From: Hemerocallis citrina
Lineage: Eukaryota > Streptophyta > Magnoliopsida > Asparagales > Asphodelaceae
DNA length: 64,000 nucleotides
Reading direction: 5' to 3'
Assembly: GCA_017893485.1 (NCBI GenBank)
Contig: CM030362.1
Location: 264,535,073 to 264,599,072, forward strand
Numbering within the stretch: position 1 is the first letter of the stretch; each line of letters starts with the position of its first letter. Shown piece after piece: positions 22,801 to 34,478 of the stretch. A model generated the notes under the pieces. That model was not told where the DNA came from and did not search any database. It saw only the letters and a list, made by a program, of their open reading frames with translations. The translations under genes were made by a program, and so were the position numbers.

Positions 22801-23017
22801 TGAACCCAATAGCAATCCCCCCCGATGCTCCTGCAGACGGGCGTAGCACCCATTCCTTGATTATGTTGCTCCCTACTCTTTTGAGTTTAAGCCCGTTCGT
22901 GAGTTTGGTCTCCTGTAACCCCACTACTTCTGCTTTGGGGCTCTTAATCACATCCCTAACCATATCTCTCTTCCATTTATCCCCCAACCCCCTAACATTC
23001 CAGAATAGTGTATTCAT
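19828..23017 (-). pseudogene. LINE ORF2: endonuclease and reverse transcriptase (minus copy)
   Basis: Starts at the ATG 23017-23015, in a 4-nt ATGA overlap with the ORF1 stop. The endonuclease N-terminus is open for 119 codons ('MNTLFWNVRGLGDKWKRD', 'VVGLQETKL'). RT pieces are 21594-21920 ('DYYKGLFGKKNDF'), 21397-21603 ('DFRPISLINCLAKI'), 20977-21252 ('GLRQGDPLSPLLF') and 20503-20856. The catalytic site reads TAG-Tyr-Ala-Asp-Asp at about 20980, a nonsense codon right before YADD. Frameshifts occur between the pieces. After 19828 the frame continues at 12989 on the other side of the inserted LINE. Confidence 0.85.
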
Positions 23018-26000
23018 TGGGGAATTAAATCAAGGTTGATCGTGGGTGTGTGACGGGGTTTCGTCGAAGCCCATTCCGATTCCCAACCCCTAATTTTGTT
23101 GAGTAGTAGAGCATTACGCTCAGTGTCACAAACTTCTAGGCCACATGTTTGAGCAAGGGTAAAAACATCTGAATCTGACATGTAATTGAAAATAGATGCT
23201 AAAAAACTTTTCGTACCTCCATCATTGAATTTTGTAGCTTTGGCTGCCGCAGCTACCTCCAGATAGTCATCTAGGGACTCTCCATAAGCCCTCTTAAATA
23301 ACCGTTGTACCCTCATTCCAACTGTCTTGCCTGACGTACTAGAGCTGTAGGCAGGTGCTGATTCTGGCAAGGTGGATAAGACCATCTCGGGAGAGATGTC
23401 TCTCTGTGTGTCCGCCACATAATCAGTCTCCTCTGACTCCTCATTTGTGAATGAGAACTCCTCGTCTAAATTTAGTCACCCTTCCATATCCTCATCGCTA
23501 TCTACTTGTTCCATAATTGGGGAAGTTTCCACAGCAGACCCCTTTGTGGGCCCGCTACTCGCCCCATGCCGCTGGTCATTGTGACTAACTGTAGTTTCAG
23601 AAGGCCCAACAACAGAATAATGTGTTTTGGACCCCACTTTGGGCCCAATAGCATTATAAATACATCCCCCCCATACACTCTTCTCATTTAAATGGGAATC
23701 GTTTAATTCTCCCCTTCCTTCACGAGGCAGCATACCGCCCTCCTCGCGTGTCGCGCCTGCCGCTTGCGGTAGTGGGCCACGTGTCGCGCTCTTTATGGTT
23801 GGGTCTGCGGTCGAGACAGATGGCGATGGGAACGAGACATTGAAAATAGCCTTATCCCTCCATTCTCTTCCGTCTTCGTTACCATTACCAAGCTCATCCT
23901 CTTTATTTCCTTTTTGAGCTTCCCTCTGTTCGAGTACAGAGGTCGCAGCACCTGTGTCACTCTTGCTTTAGGCGGATCCATTGCCAACTCCTCTCTCCCT
24001 ATTCGTCGTGTATCCCACTTTGGCATGGTCCCCTCTCGACCCACTTCCCACTACTACCCACTCTTGCTTTTTTTGGTGTCGACTGTGCAAATCATCTTGC
24101 ATGTCGACCTCCAGGTTGCTTTTGCCCTTTTCGCAGACTGTCCCCTTTTCCTGCTCCGCTCGCAGACCCTGCACTTGCTCCTTTGCCGAACGACTCTGCA
24201 TGTCGTTTTGCAAGTCGACAAGCACGGAGCTTTTGCCTTTTGCAGTGCTAGCACAGTCTATCTCTCCTCTATGCTCCTGTCGCCTAGCCTCCTCACCAAC
24301 CCCACCAGCTTCGAGGCATAGGCTTCCTTTTTTGGGTATCTTTTGATTCTCCTTTTGGTGGGTCGCCTCTGCGACTACCAACCTTCCTAAATCTGGAAAT
24401 GATTGTAAATTTGAATTTCGTGAATCTGAGCCGTTGGATCTGTTGGTCGAAGCTCTTTCTCGACCACCTCTGATCAGAGACTCCTTCACCGGTACTGATC
24501 CTGCCGCCCCCTGGCGTTCCTTTCCTCTCGCCTCTTTGATGAGCTCCCTATGCGCTCTCTCGATCTCGTGAGATCCATCGATGGTCAAGTCTCCACCTGG
24601 TGATACCACCTGCGCATATGAGCGGTTGTCTCTGAGAGCTTTTGCGAGGGGTGGGGGACGTGATGGCCATTTTCTCTGTCTCAGACTCCGCTCATTTGTC
24701 GAGAACGAAGCGAATGACGTATGAATCCTCGAATGAGTATACTTTGGCAAATCTTGGCATCTGTGAGATATCCACGCTCCTGATCAGTATCCTTGCTGAT
24801 ACAATCTCAGAGTGCCTCACTGTCTTCTCGTCGACTTCTTCAACCGATCCAAAGTCGGCAACAATCTCTTGTAGCGCCTCTCTTTTCAAAAATGTAATGG
24901 GACGTTGTGAATCCATACCTAAAAAAGCTCTCTCTGGGGGAGCTCCACTCCGAAGCTTGGGGTCCAAGGGACGAACTCCACTCTGAAGTGGCCGAAGTCT
25001 ATAACCCCCATTCCTGTGACCTCCTCAACCTTCTCCGTGGATGGGAATGAGACCAAGAATTGGAGGTGACACAGTTTCTTTGCAACCCAATCTCTGTGTG
25101 CCTTCATGGGCCACTTAGCGCTCAGCGCTTGCGTTAGGTGGGTCTCAGAGGGCCTCCCTGATCTCACTTTTGTCACAGAACACCATTGCCGCAGCCAGTG
25201 TTCCTCCTTCCTAATGATATCCAAGCTATTGGCGAGGCAGATTGGTGTGGAGTTGTCAGGCGATCTTCCTCTAGCCACGGTGCGTTCCTCATCGTTATGG
25301 GTCTCGACTACATTGGTGCAGACGTATGAAAGATAACCCCACTTCATACACTTGAGGCAACGAACCTCTTTGGTGCAATCCTTACGGTAATGGCGAAGCT
25401 CACCACAGTTAAAGCATGGCACCGGTTTTCAGTTGCCTTTTCTTGGCTTTTTTTGGATATCTTGTTGAGGAGGGGGGGTGGGGATCTGGCTTTGTTCTTA
25501 CCCTTGCGCGTTACTTCTTGCCACTTCTCGGTAGAGTCTCCCACCTCATCTTGATCCACCCACTCTGTAGTCCCCTCTGGCTCCCCTCTTTGGGCCCAGA
25601 TGAATATGGATTTGAGAGGGTCAATGGGGACGACCTGTGGTGAGGGTTGTGCTAGTTGGTTTGAAGACGATGTCAGGGGTTTGGTGGGGGGGGGGGGGGG
25701 GGGTGGGGTGACTGTCTTAGAGGAAAGTTGTGGTTTGTGGGTGCCCTCGGGAAGGGGGGGTGGAGAGGTTGAGGTGCGATGTTGGAATGCTGAGGGAGGT
25801 TGTTTGTAGCCGCAATACTGGTATGGCTTCTATGGTGTTGTTGTCCCTGTCCTCTGTGATGATACCGATCATTGTGGTATCTGTGGTGCCTCTCTGGTAA
25901 GGAAGGTTGCGCATGTTGCCTCTGAGCGTGGTAGTGTCGGTTGTTGTGATGTCGCTGCATCGGGGGGTTCTTTTTCGCCCGTAGTGGCTCGTAGGAGGAC

Positions 26001-26312
26001 CTCCTCTATGGGCCCATCCGAACGGCCGCCTGCCATCCCAATGGCGATGATGATATTCGGATCTGTCCCCCCGTCGATGATGTGCACTCTGGTGTGCCCG
26101 CGGGGGGGAGGTAGCCTGTCTGAGCTTAGGGGAATCCCCCTCGGAGGGGGGGGTTTCAGGGGTGGGTTTGGCTGAGGCATAGGGGTTGCCATCGGTTGAG
26201 GAGGAGGCGGAGGGGTTTAAGTAGTCGGAGGGGGGGGGGGGGTTGGGGTGACGGCGGTGTGTCGTGCCCTCTCATTAGGCCCGACCCCGCTGAGCTCCAA
26301 CTCCGATAGCAT
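23014..26312 (-). pseudogene. LINE ORF1 protein (minus copy)
   Basis: Same protein as 13280-16562. The start ATG is taken at 26312. The proline-rich segment (26192-25869) is encoded by C-runs that appear as G-runs on the plus strand. The CCHC pair 'CFNCGELRHYRKDC' and 'CLKCMKWGYLSYVC' lies at 25340-25422, followed by the DUF4283-like region to about 24700, a charged linker (24750-23968), and an intact C-terminal block 23418-23014 ending in TGA at 23016-23014. The first knuckle has lost the usual Gly-His context (LRHY). Several frameshifts occur in between. Confidence 0.8.
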
Positions 26313-26397
26313 CGCGGAGTGAAGCTTGAAGATCAAGAGGTTGAAGAAGGTTGCGATTCCTCACTTAACTATTGATGCTTTGATCATAAATTTGTTC

Positions 26398-26413
26398 TAT
26401 GTGGGTCAAAGTT
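26398..26413. repeat. target-site duplication of the minus LINE (right)
   Basis: TATGTGGGTCAAAGTT; partner of 12278-12293, one mismatch. The copia-like target sequence resumes immediately after it. Confidence 0.7.
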
Positions 26414-26717
26414 ATTGAGTCTTTATTTGTAACAAATAATATAATTGCCCATGATGGAGATATTGGGCTAGTGTGGGAATATTATTTGAGTGCGAAGTAA
26501 TTTTGTCAAGTCAATTGATAGCTGAAGCTTTGTCAAATCATGAGGTTGGAGAATCGACATTGTCGTGTCAAGCAACAATTGACGGAGACAAGACCAAGTC
26601 AAAATATTGGCAGAGGCATATGTACTATAGTTTAAGGTGGAGACTTTGAATTTCTGAAGTTCTCCTGAGTTTTGACTCGATTGTTGTTCTCTTATAGATT
26701 TGAGCAAATGTGGAGAT

Positions 26718-27000
26718 TGTTGAGGTTATGCCTCAAATAATAATCTCATATTACAAAATCAATTAAATGGATAGATGGTTAAATTAGATTAAACCCTAAA
26801 CTCCAATAAGAATTATCAATTTTTAAATCATATAGGGTAATGAATAATTTGTTATCTATCCATCTGAGTTATGTGGCCAAAGTTAATGACCTTTAGTGGA
26901 ACAACTAACAAGTATGTGGCTACTTTTATAGTATCCACCATCATTGAGAGGCTTAAACATGATGTGACGATCGAGGCAACCACAAAAGCTTGGAGAACAA
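26718..27000 (+). repeat. copia-like family B right LTR, truncated
   Basis: Begins TGTTGAGG after a purine tract and aligns with 12123-12293 at roughly 80% by eye. It is ended by the insertion of copia family A at 27001. Confidence 0.5.
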
Positions 27001-27752
27001 AGTTGGATTTATGTCTTGCATACTATGTTGGATACAAAGACGGTGAGACGATGGAGGAATTGAGACGGTTGGAGATAGAGTGAAAGCAAGAGGAAATAAC
27101 AACAACAGCAACAACAGGAGTAGTTGTGGTCGACCGGCTTGTGTGACGGTCAACTGCCCTACTATGCAGATTTTTCCAAGAAGGGGACAGTCGACCGCAA
27201 GTCCATTGAGGTCGATCGAGTGCGGCTGATGCAGATTTTGGGTGTGGGTCTGAGTGACTTCGCTGAAACCCGAACATTCTCTTCAGGATAGATCGTGTGG
27301 CTCTTATCGTAGGGTTATTTAATGTGTAATATTCAGTGACTATTGTAACAAGATATCAAACTAGGGCTTTCTCTAGATATCTATATATTGTTGTTATTGG
27401 CCTCCATTGAGAGCCAAGAGAAAGAGTACTTCCTTGAAGACGGAGTTTGAGAGGTTGTCCAATTGTAAACAACTAGTACTTGCTGGTGAGGCTTGCGAGA
27501 GGGTTGTGGTAAGAATTATAACATTCTTGTATCTTCTCTAGTTGAATAACATATCAGGTTTCTTCTCCCCAGATTAAGGCAAAAGGCCCAATCGAGACAA
27601 ACTTGTGTGTGCTTTGGTATGTTTCGTATGATCTAAAATTTGCTTGGTAGTTTGTGTTGATTGCATCACTTAACTTAATAAGATCCTCAAAAAGGATGAG
27701 TTCCGCTAATTCCCTAACAAATGGTGTCGTAGTACCGCTTTTTTCCCTAACA
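27001..27752 (+). repeat. copia family A 5' LTR (752 bp)
   Basis: Alignable with 29352-29886 and, in reverse, with 7034-7736. It ends CCCTAACA two bases before the PBS. The first two bases read AG instead of TG (the 3' LTR has TGTTGGG). It carries GTCGAC at 27129 and 27190. Confidence 0.75.
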
Positions 27753-27754
27753 GT

Positions 27755-27766
27755 TTGTATCAGAGC
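27755..27766 (+). promoter_or_regulatory. primer binding site, initiator tRNA-Met
   Basis: TTGTATCAGAGC, one mismatch from TGGTATCAGAGC, two bases after the LTR end. Confidence 0.75.
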
Positions 27767-27804
27767 AATCAGGTTTGTGAGTTTGTTCAAGTTTCTTAGA
27801 GAAG

Positions 27805-28847
27805 ATGGCAGATCAGATCACGATGATCAAGCAGTTTGAATGTAAGATCAACTTTGATCTCTTGAAGGAGGACATGCATGAAGCATCGGTTCAATAGGAT
27901 TTGGATATACTCCTAGAATGAGATAAAGGGAGACCAATCGGCATAAAGCAGGAGAATTGGAATGATATTTATTCAGAAGCCTTGAGTTTAATCTGGATGT
28001 CATTGACGAACGAAGTCAGGTATAGGAAAAGCACGGCGAGTCTCTGGGCAAGATTCAGAAATGACTACTCGGGATTGTCTTTGCAGGGTCAGATGTACCA
28101 GAAAGAAAACTTATTGGGTTACTCAATGAAGGAAAGTACCGCTCATTTAAGATCATACAGTGGAGTTCAATATGGAGTTATCTGAACTAAGGGCGTTCAA
28201 CCCAGATGATCTAAAAGCTTTCAACTTGATTTATCCACCACCAAATTCAGCCAACATGATAACCGTGGTAGACGAGAAATTTACTAAGGAGAAGTTTTCT
28301 GTAGCAGGTATGATCAAGGGATTGGAGGAGGATGCACTTAGGGAGGAGAGTCAAAAAATCGGCGTCAACTTCTCTGAGTCACTTGGAGGTAGATTGTACT
28401 TCGAATGGAAGGGAAAGTGTATGTATGGGTAAGGTCTGTGGCCACCAGTGCAAATGAATTGTGCATTACATGAGAGAGTATTGCAAGCGGTTAAGTCAGA
28501 GGGGTACCAAATCCAGTGCTGCTGAATCAGGTGATGGCTTAAACAGTACTTTTGTTTTAAGTTCCTTATATGTGAATTCTGATTGTTCTTCTGATTCGGT
28601 TAATTCTTCTCAAATTTTCTCCAAGAGGAAAATAGTTTATACTCACAAGTTTGCATCATGTCATTGTGTGAGAATGAAGTTTGATAAGGTTTGTGAAGTA
28701 ATGGTTTCTACTTACAAGTTTGCAATATGTTGTTGTGTGAAAACAAAGATTGATAAGATTTGTGAAGTAAGGGGTGAGAGAACAGTAGAGTCGAAGATGA
28801 CAGACGAAAGGATACACAAACTAGAGGAGGGAAGTATATTTCTTTGA
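27805..28847 (+). pseudogene. copia family A gag remnant
   Basis: The start is ATG 27805 (MADQITMIKQFECKINFDLL), same pattern as 6966 on the minus strand. Stops follow at 27896 and later. Gag core traces are 'LIWMSLTNEVRYRKSTASLW' and 'GLSLQGQMYQKENLLGYSMK' (27982-28185), then 28160-28432 in another frame. The block 28461-28847 sits where the zinc knuckle and protease should begin ('NSTFVLSSLYVNS'). It contains a direct duplication of about 66 bp (28641-28709 and 28710-28772). No integrase or RT follows: the internal region is only 1.6 kb. Confidence 0.6.
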
Positions 28848-29351
28848 TGAAATATAGCCTTTTATCCATAAGAACTCTTGAAGCTATGGATTGCAAGTAC
28901 ACAGATCCAGATGGAGTTCGATCAGTATGAGAAAGTCATCGTAAGGAGATGACGGGTGAGAGGGGGATTGAGCAGAGTCAGCACAAACCTCTACCAGCTT
29001 TGGAGGAACATGAAACCTTCGCCAAGTGGTTTGAAGCTCATTTTTCCTAAATTACTATCTAGTTCGCCATCATTAAAATCATCCGAACGAGACTGCGATG
29101 TTCGAATATTGTCAGAAGGTGGAGAGAGCCTCGAGGTAGGTGGAGTTTGTGTGGAGGGTGGTACCTCCATGGTAACATCAGCTGGGGTGTTCCCTTGAGG
29201 GGGGGAATGTAGCGTGAGAAAAAAAGATAGAGGTAGATTCAACAAGCAGAAGAAGCCACAGAAATGAGTTGTTTGCAAGAGAATAAAAGAGTCTAGAAGA
29301 TTTTAAATCACACAGATGTGGATTTATGAGTATGCGATCCAAGGTGAAGAT
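28848..29351 (+). other. copia family A 3' internal region, no recognisable domain
   Basis: Short broken frames only. It ends in the purine-rich AAGGTGAAGAT before the 3' LTR, a plausible polypurine tract. Confidence 0.4.
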
Positions 29352-29758
29352 TGTTGGGTTTATGTTTTGCATACTATGTTGGATACGAAAACGATGATAT
29401 GATGGAGGGATCGAGACGATTGGAGACCAAGTGAAAGCAAGAGAAAACAGCAACAATAGCAGCAACATGAGCAGTTGCGGTCGACCGCTTGTTGGACGGT
29501 CGACCACCCGAGTGTACAAGTAATTCCGAGAGGATAGTTGACCGCAAGTGCAGTGCGGTAGACCAAGTGCCGCTGATGCAGATTTCGGGTACGGGTCTGA
29601 GTGACTTTGCTAAAACCTGAACTTGCTTCTCAAAATTTAGAACATGTGGCTCTTATCGTAAGGTTATCTCTTCTCTATTATCCAATGGTTATTGTATCAA
29701 GATATCAAACTGGGGTTTCTCTGAATCTATATATTGTTGTTATTGGCCTCCATTGAGA

Positions 29759-29805
<47 letters not shown>

Positions 29806-29886
29806 TTCATTGAAGGCAAAGTTTGAGAGATTCTCCAATTGTAAACAACTAGTACTTGCTGGTGAGGCTTGAGAGAGGGTCGTGGT
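29352..29886 (+). repeat. copia family A 3' LTR, truncated at its 3' end
   Basis: Begins TGTTGGGTTTATG and aligns with 27001 onward for about 535 of 752 bp, then stops abruptly at GTCGTGGT, where TGTAACTCCCG begins. It contains an (AG)n run of about 40 bases (29761-29802) absent from the 5' LTR, and GTCGAC at 29480 and 29499. Confidence 0.75.
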
Positions 29887-29887
29887 G

Positions 29888-30582
29888 TGTAACTCCCGTT
29901 TCCGAATATATGGATTTTTATTTTTCTTTTCTTCGTTCTCTTGTACTTCAATTTATTTATAAATTCTTTTTGTTCGTTTAAATTCATTTCTTTGTGCATT
30001 TCCTATTTGATTGAACCCAAGCCCGCATATAAATTTTCTACGTATTTTTGTAATTCGATTTTTTTTAAATGATTTTTCATTCTCTTAAATTATTTTTGTA
30101 TGAGATTCATTTTTGAATCTCCTATTGAAACTCATTCTATTATTATTGCGACTACTTTTATTTATCCTAACCCATTCTATAAATTATTTAATTCTTTATT
30201 ATATTATGAAGCACAATCCTAGTGCATTCTATAATTTGTTTAATTATTTATTTTGTAAACCATATTTAATATTTAGTTCATACTATAATTATTTTATTAT
30301 CTTATTATTGATTGAAACTCAATCTTATATTCCTTTTATTTGCATTATTTATTAATATATAAAGCCTTACCCCACAGCCCTACCCAAGCTCATTCTATTT
30401 ATCAATTATAATTGCAACTATTTTCATATGATTATACATCCTAGCCCATTCTTTAAATTATTTAATTCTTTATATTGTAAGCCTATAATTCAATTCTTAG
30501 CCCAAAACTCCAATAAAACCCAACTCAATCAGCCAACTCTTAACTCTCCATCTCCTTTAACTCATCTACAATTAACCCTCAC
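29888..30582. other. AT-rich DNA starting with a gypsy-LTR-like terminus
   Basis: The first bases TGTAACTCCCGTTTCCG resemble gypsy LTR ends in this window (TGTAACACCC at 4214, TGTAGCGCCCCG at 33169) and they cut the copia LTR cleanly. A possible partner end GTTACA is at 32777-32782, but no matching target duplication was found. Possibly a solo or partial LTR. No genes. Confidence 0.35.
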
Positions 30583-30910
30583 TAAGAGCATTTCCAACCA
30601 CGCTAGCTATTTTGGCTAGCTAGAATAGCCAAAATAGATAACAAATGGATAATTTGGCTAGCAAAATAAACTCACACTCCAACCATGCTATCTATTTTGG
30701 CTAGCCATAAATGTTTTAATTTTTATTTTCTAATAAATAGTTACAAATGGATTATTATACTACCAGATTGAGAACATCAGTGAACTCTTTCTCCCGAAAA
30801 ACTTACTTTGATCAATTAACTGATGAGAGTAATCAAATCGAACCAAATCAAAGCAAAGAAGAGTGCATGCCGACATAGCCAAACTGAGTCTTAAAATGTG
30901 AGGACTCAAA

Positions 30911-31188
30911 GAAGAGATTGCAGAAAAGTGGTCATGTAATCGATCACCAGACACCAGCACTAGTGTATGCAAGTAGTTCATGGATCAATCTAGTATAAAG
31001 TATAAACCTTATTCCATAACTAAACCTATGTATCTGTATCTGCATATGCCAGAAGAGATTGCAAAAAAGTGGTCATGTAATCGATCCCCAGACACCAGCA
31101 CTAGTGTATGCATGCAATTCATGGATCAATCTAGTATAAAGTATAAACCTTATTCCATAATTAAACCTATGTATCTGCATATGTATCA
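30911..31188. repeat. 141-bp tandem duplication
   Basis: Two adjacent copies starting GAAGAGATTGCA (30911 and 31052) with only a few differences, inside the Harbinger-like element. Confidence 0.85.
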
Positions 31189-31224
31189 GATATATGCTTC
31201 AGTGAAGAACATATCTGCTATATC

Positions 31225-31226
<2 letters not shown>

Positions 31227-31292
<66 letters not shown>
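31227..31292. repeat. (AT)n microsatellite
   Basis: About 66 bases of uninterrupted AT. Confidence 0.95.
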
Positions 31293-31294
<2 letters not shown>

Positions 31295-32782
31295 TTCAGT
31301 ATAAAGTCTTCTCAGTGACACCAACACTTTAGTGACGCAGGAAATGTGTGAAACATTTCTCAGACAGTACCTCAAATCATAATCTTTTTTATTTATTGTC
31401 AAAGTGGATTCATGGATACATCTTCTACAACTGCTTTCGTGTTAATTACCCATTGAGTTATGTTTAATTTCATTTATGTACTAAAAACTATGGAAAATTT
31501 ATACAAACTTGGTGACTTATGCTATATGAGGTTCTTTAACTTTTCATGTCAAGTCTGCACACTATATGTAGATACATATACATTTGTTGTCACATCAGTA
31601 TATCCTTGTGTCCTACATGTTAAGGTTTATTGTATCATTATATACATCTACTGTAGCATTTATAATTTTTTTTGCTCAATTGTTAATGCGACATAGATCT
31701 AAATCATGATTCCTGATTTGTATGTATATTAATGGAAATCCTTCAGAAAAACCATAATGTTCTATTGATTAACATCTTAGCACTGTAAATTGTTGATTCT
31801 TAATCTTGTGTGTATACAATTATCAATTTTTTCAGTCTGGCGGATGTTAAAGTTTTGCATAACCTCCCTGATAGTCATCCTGTAAGGTGCTATTTAGGTT
31901 CTGAAACTAGTTACAGTGTACAAATATACAAACTGCAACATTTATAAATTTTCCTGGAAATAGGAGTTAATCTCAATTCATCAAAGTTCTGGTATGTTGA
32001 GGAGGATAGGAGACTGAACCCTTCATATCTGATATTTTAGTATAAAGACCAACTAACTATTCCTCTGTCTACAAATCTAACTGCATCACAACAAATTCTA
32101 TCACACACATCAACATCTCAAATCAATTCCATTTTGGGTTAAAACAACATGTTTTAGAGCCTTAAAACCTGATGTAGAAGTTTTGCAAATAGGGATTATA
32201 GATTCCGAACTTGACATTTTCTTTCTCAACCATTCACAACACCCACATTTTTGACACGAACAGAAATCACACATACAACATGAAAAATGAGGCAAACCGC
32301 CTTCTATCCCAAAAACACTAAAAATAAACAATGATGAAGAAAGATTTTTTTAGTTTCCTCACTGTTCAGTAAATTCATATCAAAACCACAAAAAAAACAA
32401 ATCAAAAGAAAGATTTTTACCTGATGAAGAAGAAGAAGAACCCAATGAATAAGAAGAAGGAGCAGCAATCTACCAAGAACAAATTGAAGAGATTGAAGAA
32501 ATTGAAGAAAATCACTGTCGATTTAAATCAGCGGGAAAGAAATCTTACCGTTGGAAATCCCTTCATCTCCGGCAGCAAGAGAATCACCAGATTTGGCGAG
32601 CGATATCAAATCGCCAGATTTGGCAAGTGGATCGCGAGCGGAAATCAACTCGCCAGGATCACGACTGATTTGGCGAGGCCGTTCGAGACGATGATTTGGG
32701 ATTTAATCGCTATTTTGGCTAATTGAGGGGATTTGGCGAGGCCGTTGGAGATGGTCTAAACCCAATAATGATAACTGTTACA

Positions 32783-33168
32783 CCCATGACCCAACCCAAC
32801 TATTACCAATAGTTATTGTTTACAGTTAAACCTATTGAATACCACTAATTGATTTCCTTCTTCTTCTACTGTAAACCAAACTCCACTTTCTTCCTTCATC
32901 TTCCACTCCCTCAAAATCCATGCTCCTCTCTTCTTCTCCTTCACCTCAAAACAACCCGAGCTCCTCCGCCGCCAAAGGCCAACTCTTCACCCTCTGTCAT
33001 CACCTACACCCCACTGCACCATCCCCGACGCTCCACTCCCTTACTACAACCGCAACCCACTCCACAGTCCTGATGCCGCCGCTCGTTGTTACTGCCCCTC
33101 GCTGCTCCTCCGATAGCATGAACGCCACCACCGACCTGACACCATCATAGTCACCCCGAAACCTCACT
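32783..33168. other. no recognisable gene; C/T-rich segment
   Basis: Pyrimidine-rich DNA with short frames on both strands and no conserved domain. It may be transcribed leader or LTR sequence of a lost element. Confidence 0.35.
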
Positions 33169-34478
33169 TGTAGCGCCCCGATTTCCATATACTGGGAAAC
33201 CGAGACACGAGCCAGGACCTTTTCTGCAATTAGTCACAATACACAGAAAAACAGGAGAATTTAAAACTTTTTATTCAACACCCAATGTATTACAAGTCTG
33301 AATATTATACAACTGCAATACATTACAATAGTGTTATAATAACACCTTTACATTCCCAAGTATTACAACTTCCAACAACTTACATTAGAGTACAAGGAAT
33401 GAAGAACAACACTTGGTAACTCTCACTTGAGTACTTCTCAACTAATAGATAATCAACACACTTATTACAGCGGAACTAAACATGACACTGACTCCTCGCT
33501 TTCCTTGCCTTGAGTCTTTCTGAATCTCGCACATGTACTTCTGTGATTCAGTACCTATTGAAGTGGGGACGTCAGTATTCACTGACGCTTTAAGGCTGAT
33601 AACATAGCAGCGAATTTCCCAAACAACATACAAAAACAAGGCAATTTGTGTCGGTGTAGTTTAAGTGTTCGTGAGTGCAGTGACTAGAATCTAACGCAAT
33701 ATTAACTAAAACTAGGATGCGCCTATTCTAATGCCAGCAAGTCCCCGAAGCAACATGCAGCCCATACCACATGCGTCCCATCTCAAGCCGTTTCTCCATA
33801 TATAGGGATTTGAACCCGCGTTATGAATTTCTAATTGTACACAACCTGTTCCTGACAGATACAACGTGACTGATGAGGTTGCAGATGTGGTCAAATCCTA
33901 CCAAGGCAGTACGCTCATGGTGTCTATGTCCCACTAATGCAGTCCGCTTGTGGTGTCTATGTTTGCCACTCCTACCAGGCTAACTGGACCTCACTCAAAA
34001 ACCAGACGAACCCTTGGGGTTACCGCCAACAAGAGAGCCCCCTGCCACCCCCGATCCAGACCATAGTCCATGGCCTGTTCGTATCCCCGGTATAAGACCC
34101 GACGGAGTTCAGGGATCCATCCCTAGCTCCGCCCGCCTTATCATGGCACTTCAGGAATTAACAGTGTGAGATACGCAACCCGTGCTCCCAACTCGTGAGA
34201 CGCCACCGTACGTATCCCTTTGACGGAAAGGTACAACCCAATAACACCACCTAAGGTCTGCCCCAAGGGACGAGTTAGTCGTAAGGGCCCCCCTACAACC
34301 CACTCCTCCCTTTCCGGCAAAGGGTCTAAGTAAATGATCTTTATAAGTCACTACCCTAATGATGTCCCTAACCCTGAACACTCCTAGGGATGACAATATT
34401 ATAAACACAACTTGCTATCTCTTAAACTAGACTTTGCAAGATAACTCTACTAGGTTGTTCAACCTAGACTTACCAGAA

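Larger units (their letters stand above)
12294..26397 (-). mobile_element. LINE family A, minus copy, interrupted by an antisense LINE
   Basis: A 5'-to-3' LINE on the minus strand: 5' end near 26397, ORF1 and ORF2 down to 19828, then after the inserted plus-strand LINE the rest of ORF2 and the 3' UTR (12989-12294), ending in a poly-T of about 14. The two halves join exactly across the 17-bp duplication AAGGTTCTCTCTGGTGA, and the minus coding frame (around 'ILTREN') runs on through it. Flanked by its own 16-bp TSD. Plant L1-type (DUF4283/CCHC ORF1, apurinic-endonuclease-like EN, RT, zf-RVT). Confidence 0.85.
12123..27000 (+). mobile_element. copia-like relic (family B) split by the nested LINEs
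   Basis: About 170 bp starting TGTTATTGAGG at 12123 is alignable, same orientation, with sequence starting TGTTGAGGTTATGCC at 26718. The shared blocks include GGATAGATNGTTAAATTAGA and CTGAGTTATGTGG. The right copy follows a purine run (TGTGGAGAT) that fits a polypurine tract, so these look like the two LTRs of one element. The left LTR is interrupted at 12293 by the LINE and resumes at about 26414. The internal part (26440-26717) has no coding domain I recognise; the right LTR is cut by another copia at 27001. No PBS was found, so superfamily is tentative. Confidence 0.45.
30586..32756. mobile_element. PIF/Harbinger-like non-autonomous element (2171 bp)
   Basis: The ends are GAGCATTTCCAAC and, inverted, GACCATCTCCAAC (11 of 13 match), flanked by TAA on both sides (30583-30585, 32757-32759). 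TAA/TTA target duplications and GAGCATCTCCAAC-type ends are common in plant PIF/Harbinger MITEs. Subterminal TTGGCTA/GCCAAAT motifs recur at both ends. No transposase frame was found. The interior has a 141-bp tandem duplication, an (AT)n tract and an A/G-rich segment near 32420-32520. Confidence 0.55.

Noticed and set aside
32110..32331. Cysteine-rich 73-codon minus ORF inside the Harbinger-like element
   Set aside because: Cysteine spacing matches no zinc finger I know and there is no supporting context.
29888..32782. Single solo LTR with TGTAAC...GTTACA ends around the Harbinger-like element
   Set aside because: Ends fit, but the flanking five bases do not match, so I listed only the pieces.
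33000..33188. Short ORFs on both strands upstream of the giant block
   Set aside because: Pyrimidine-rich low-complexity sequence, no domain.
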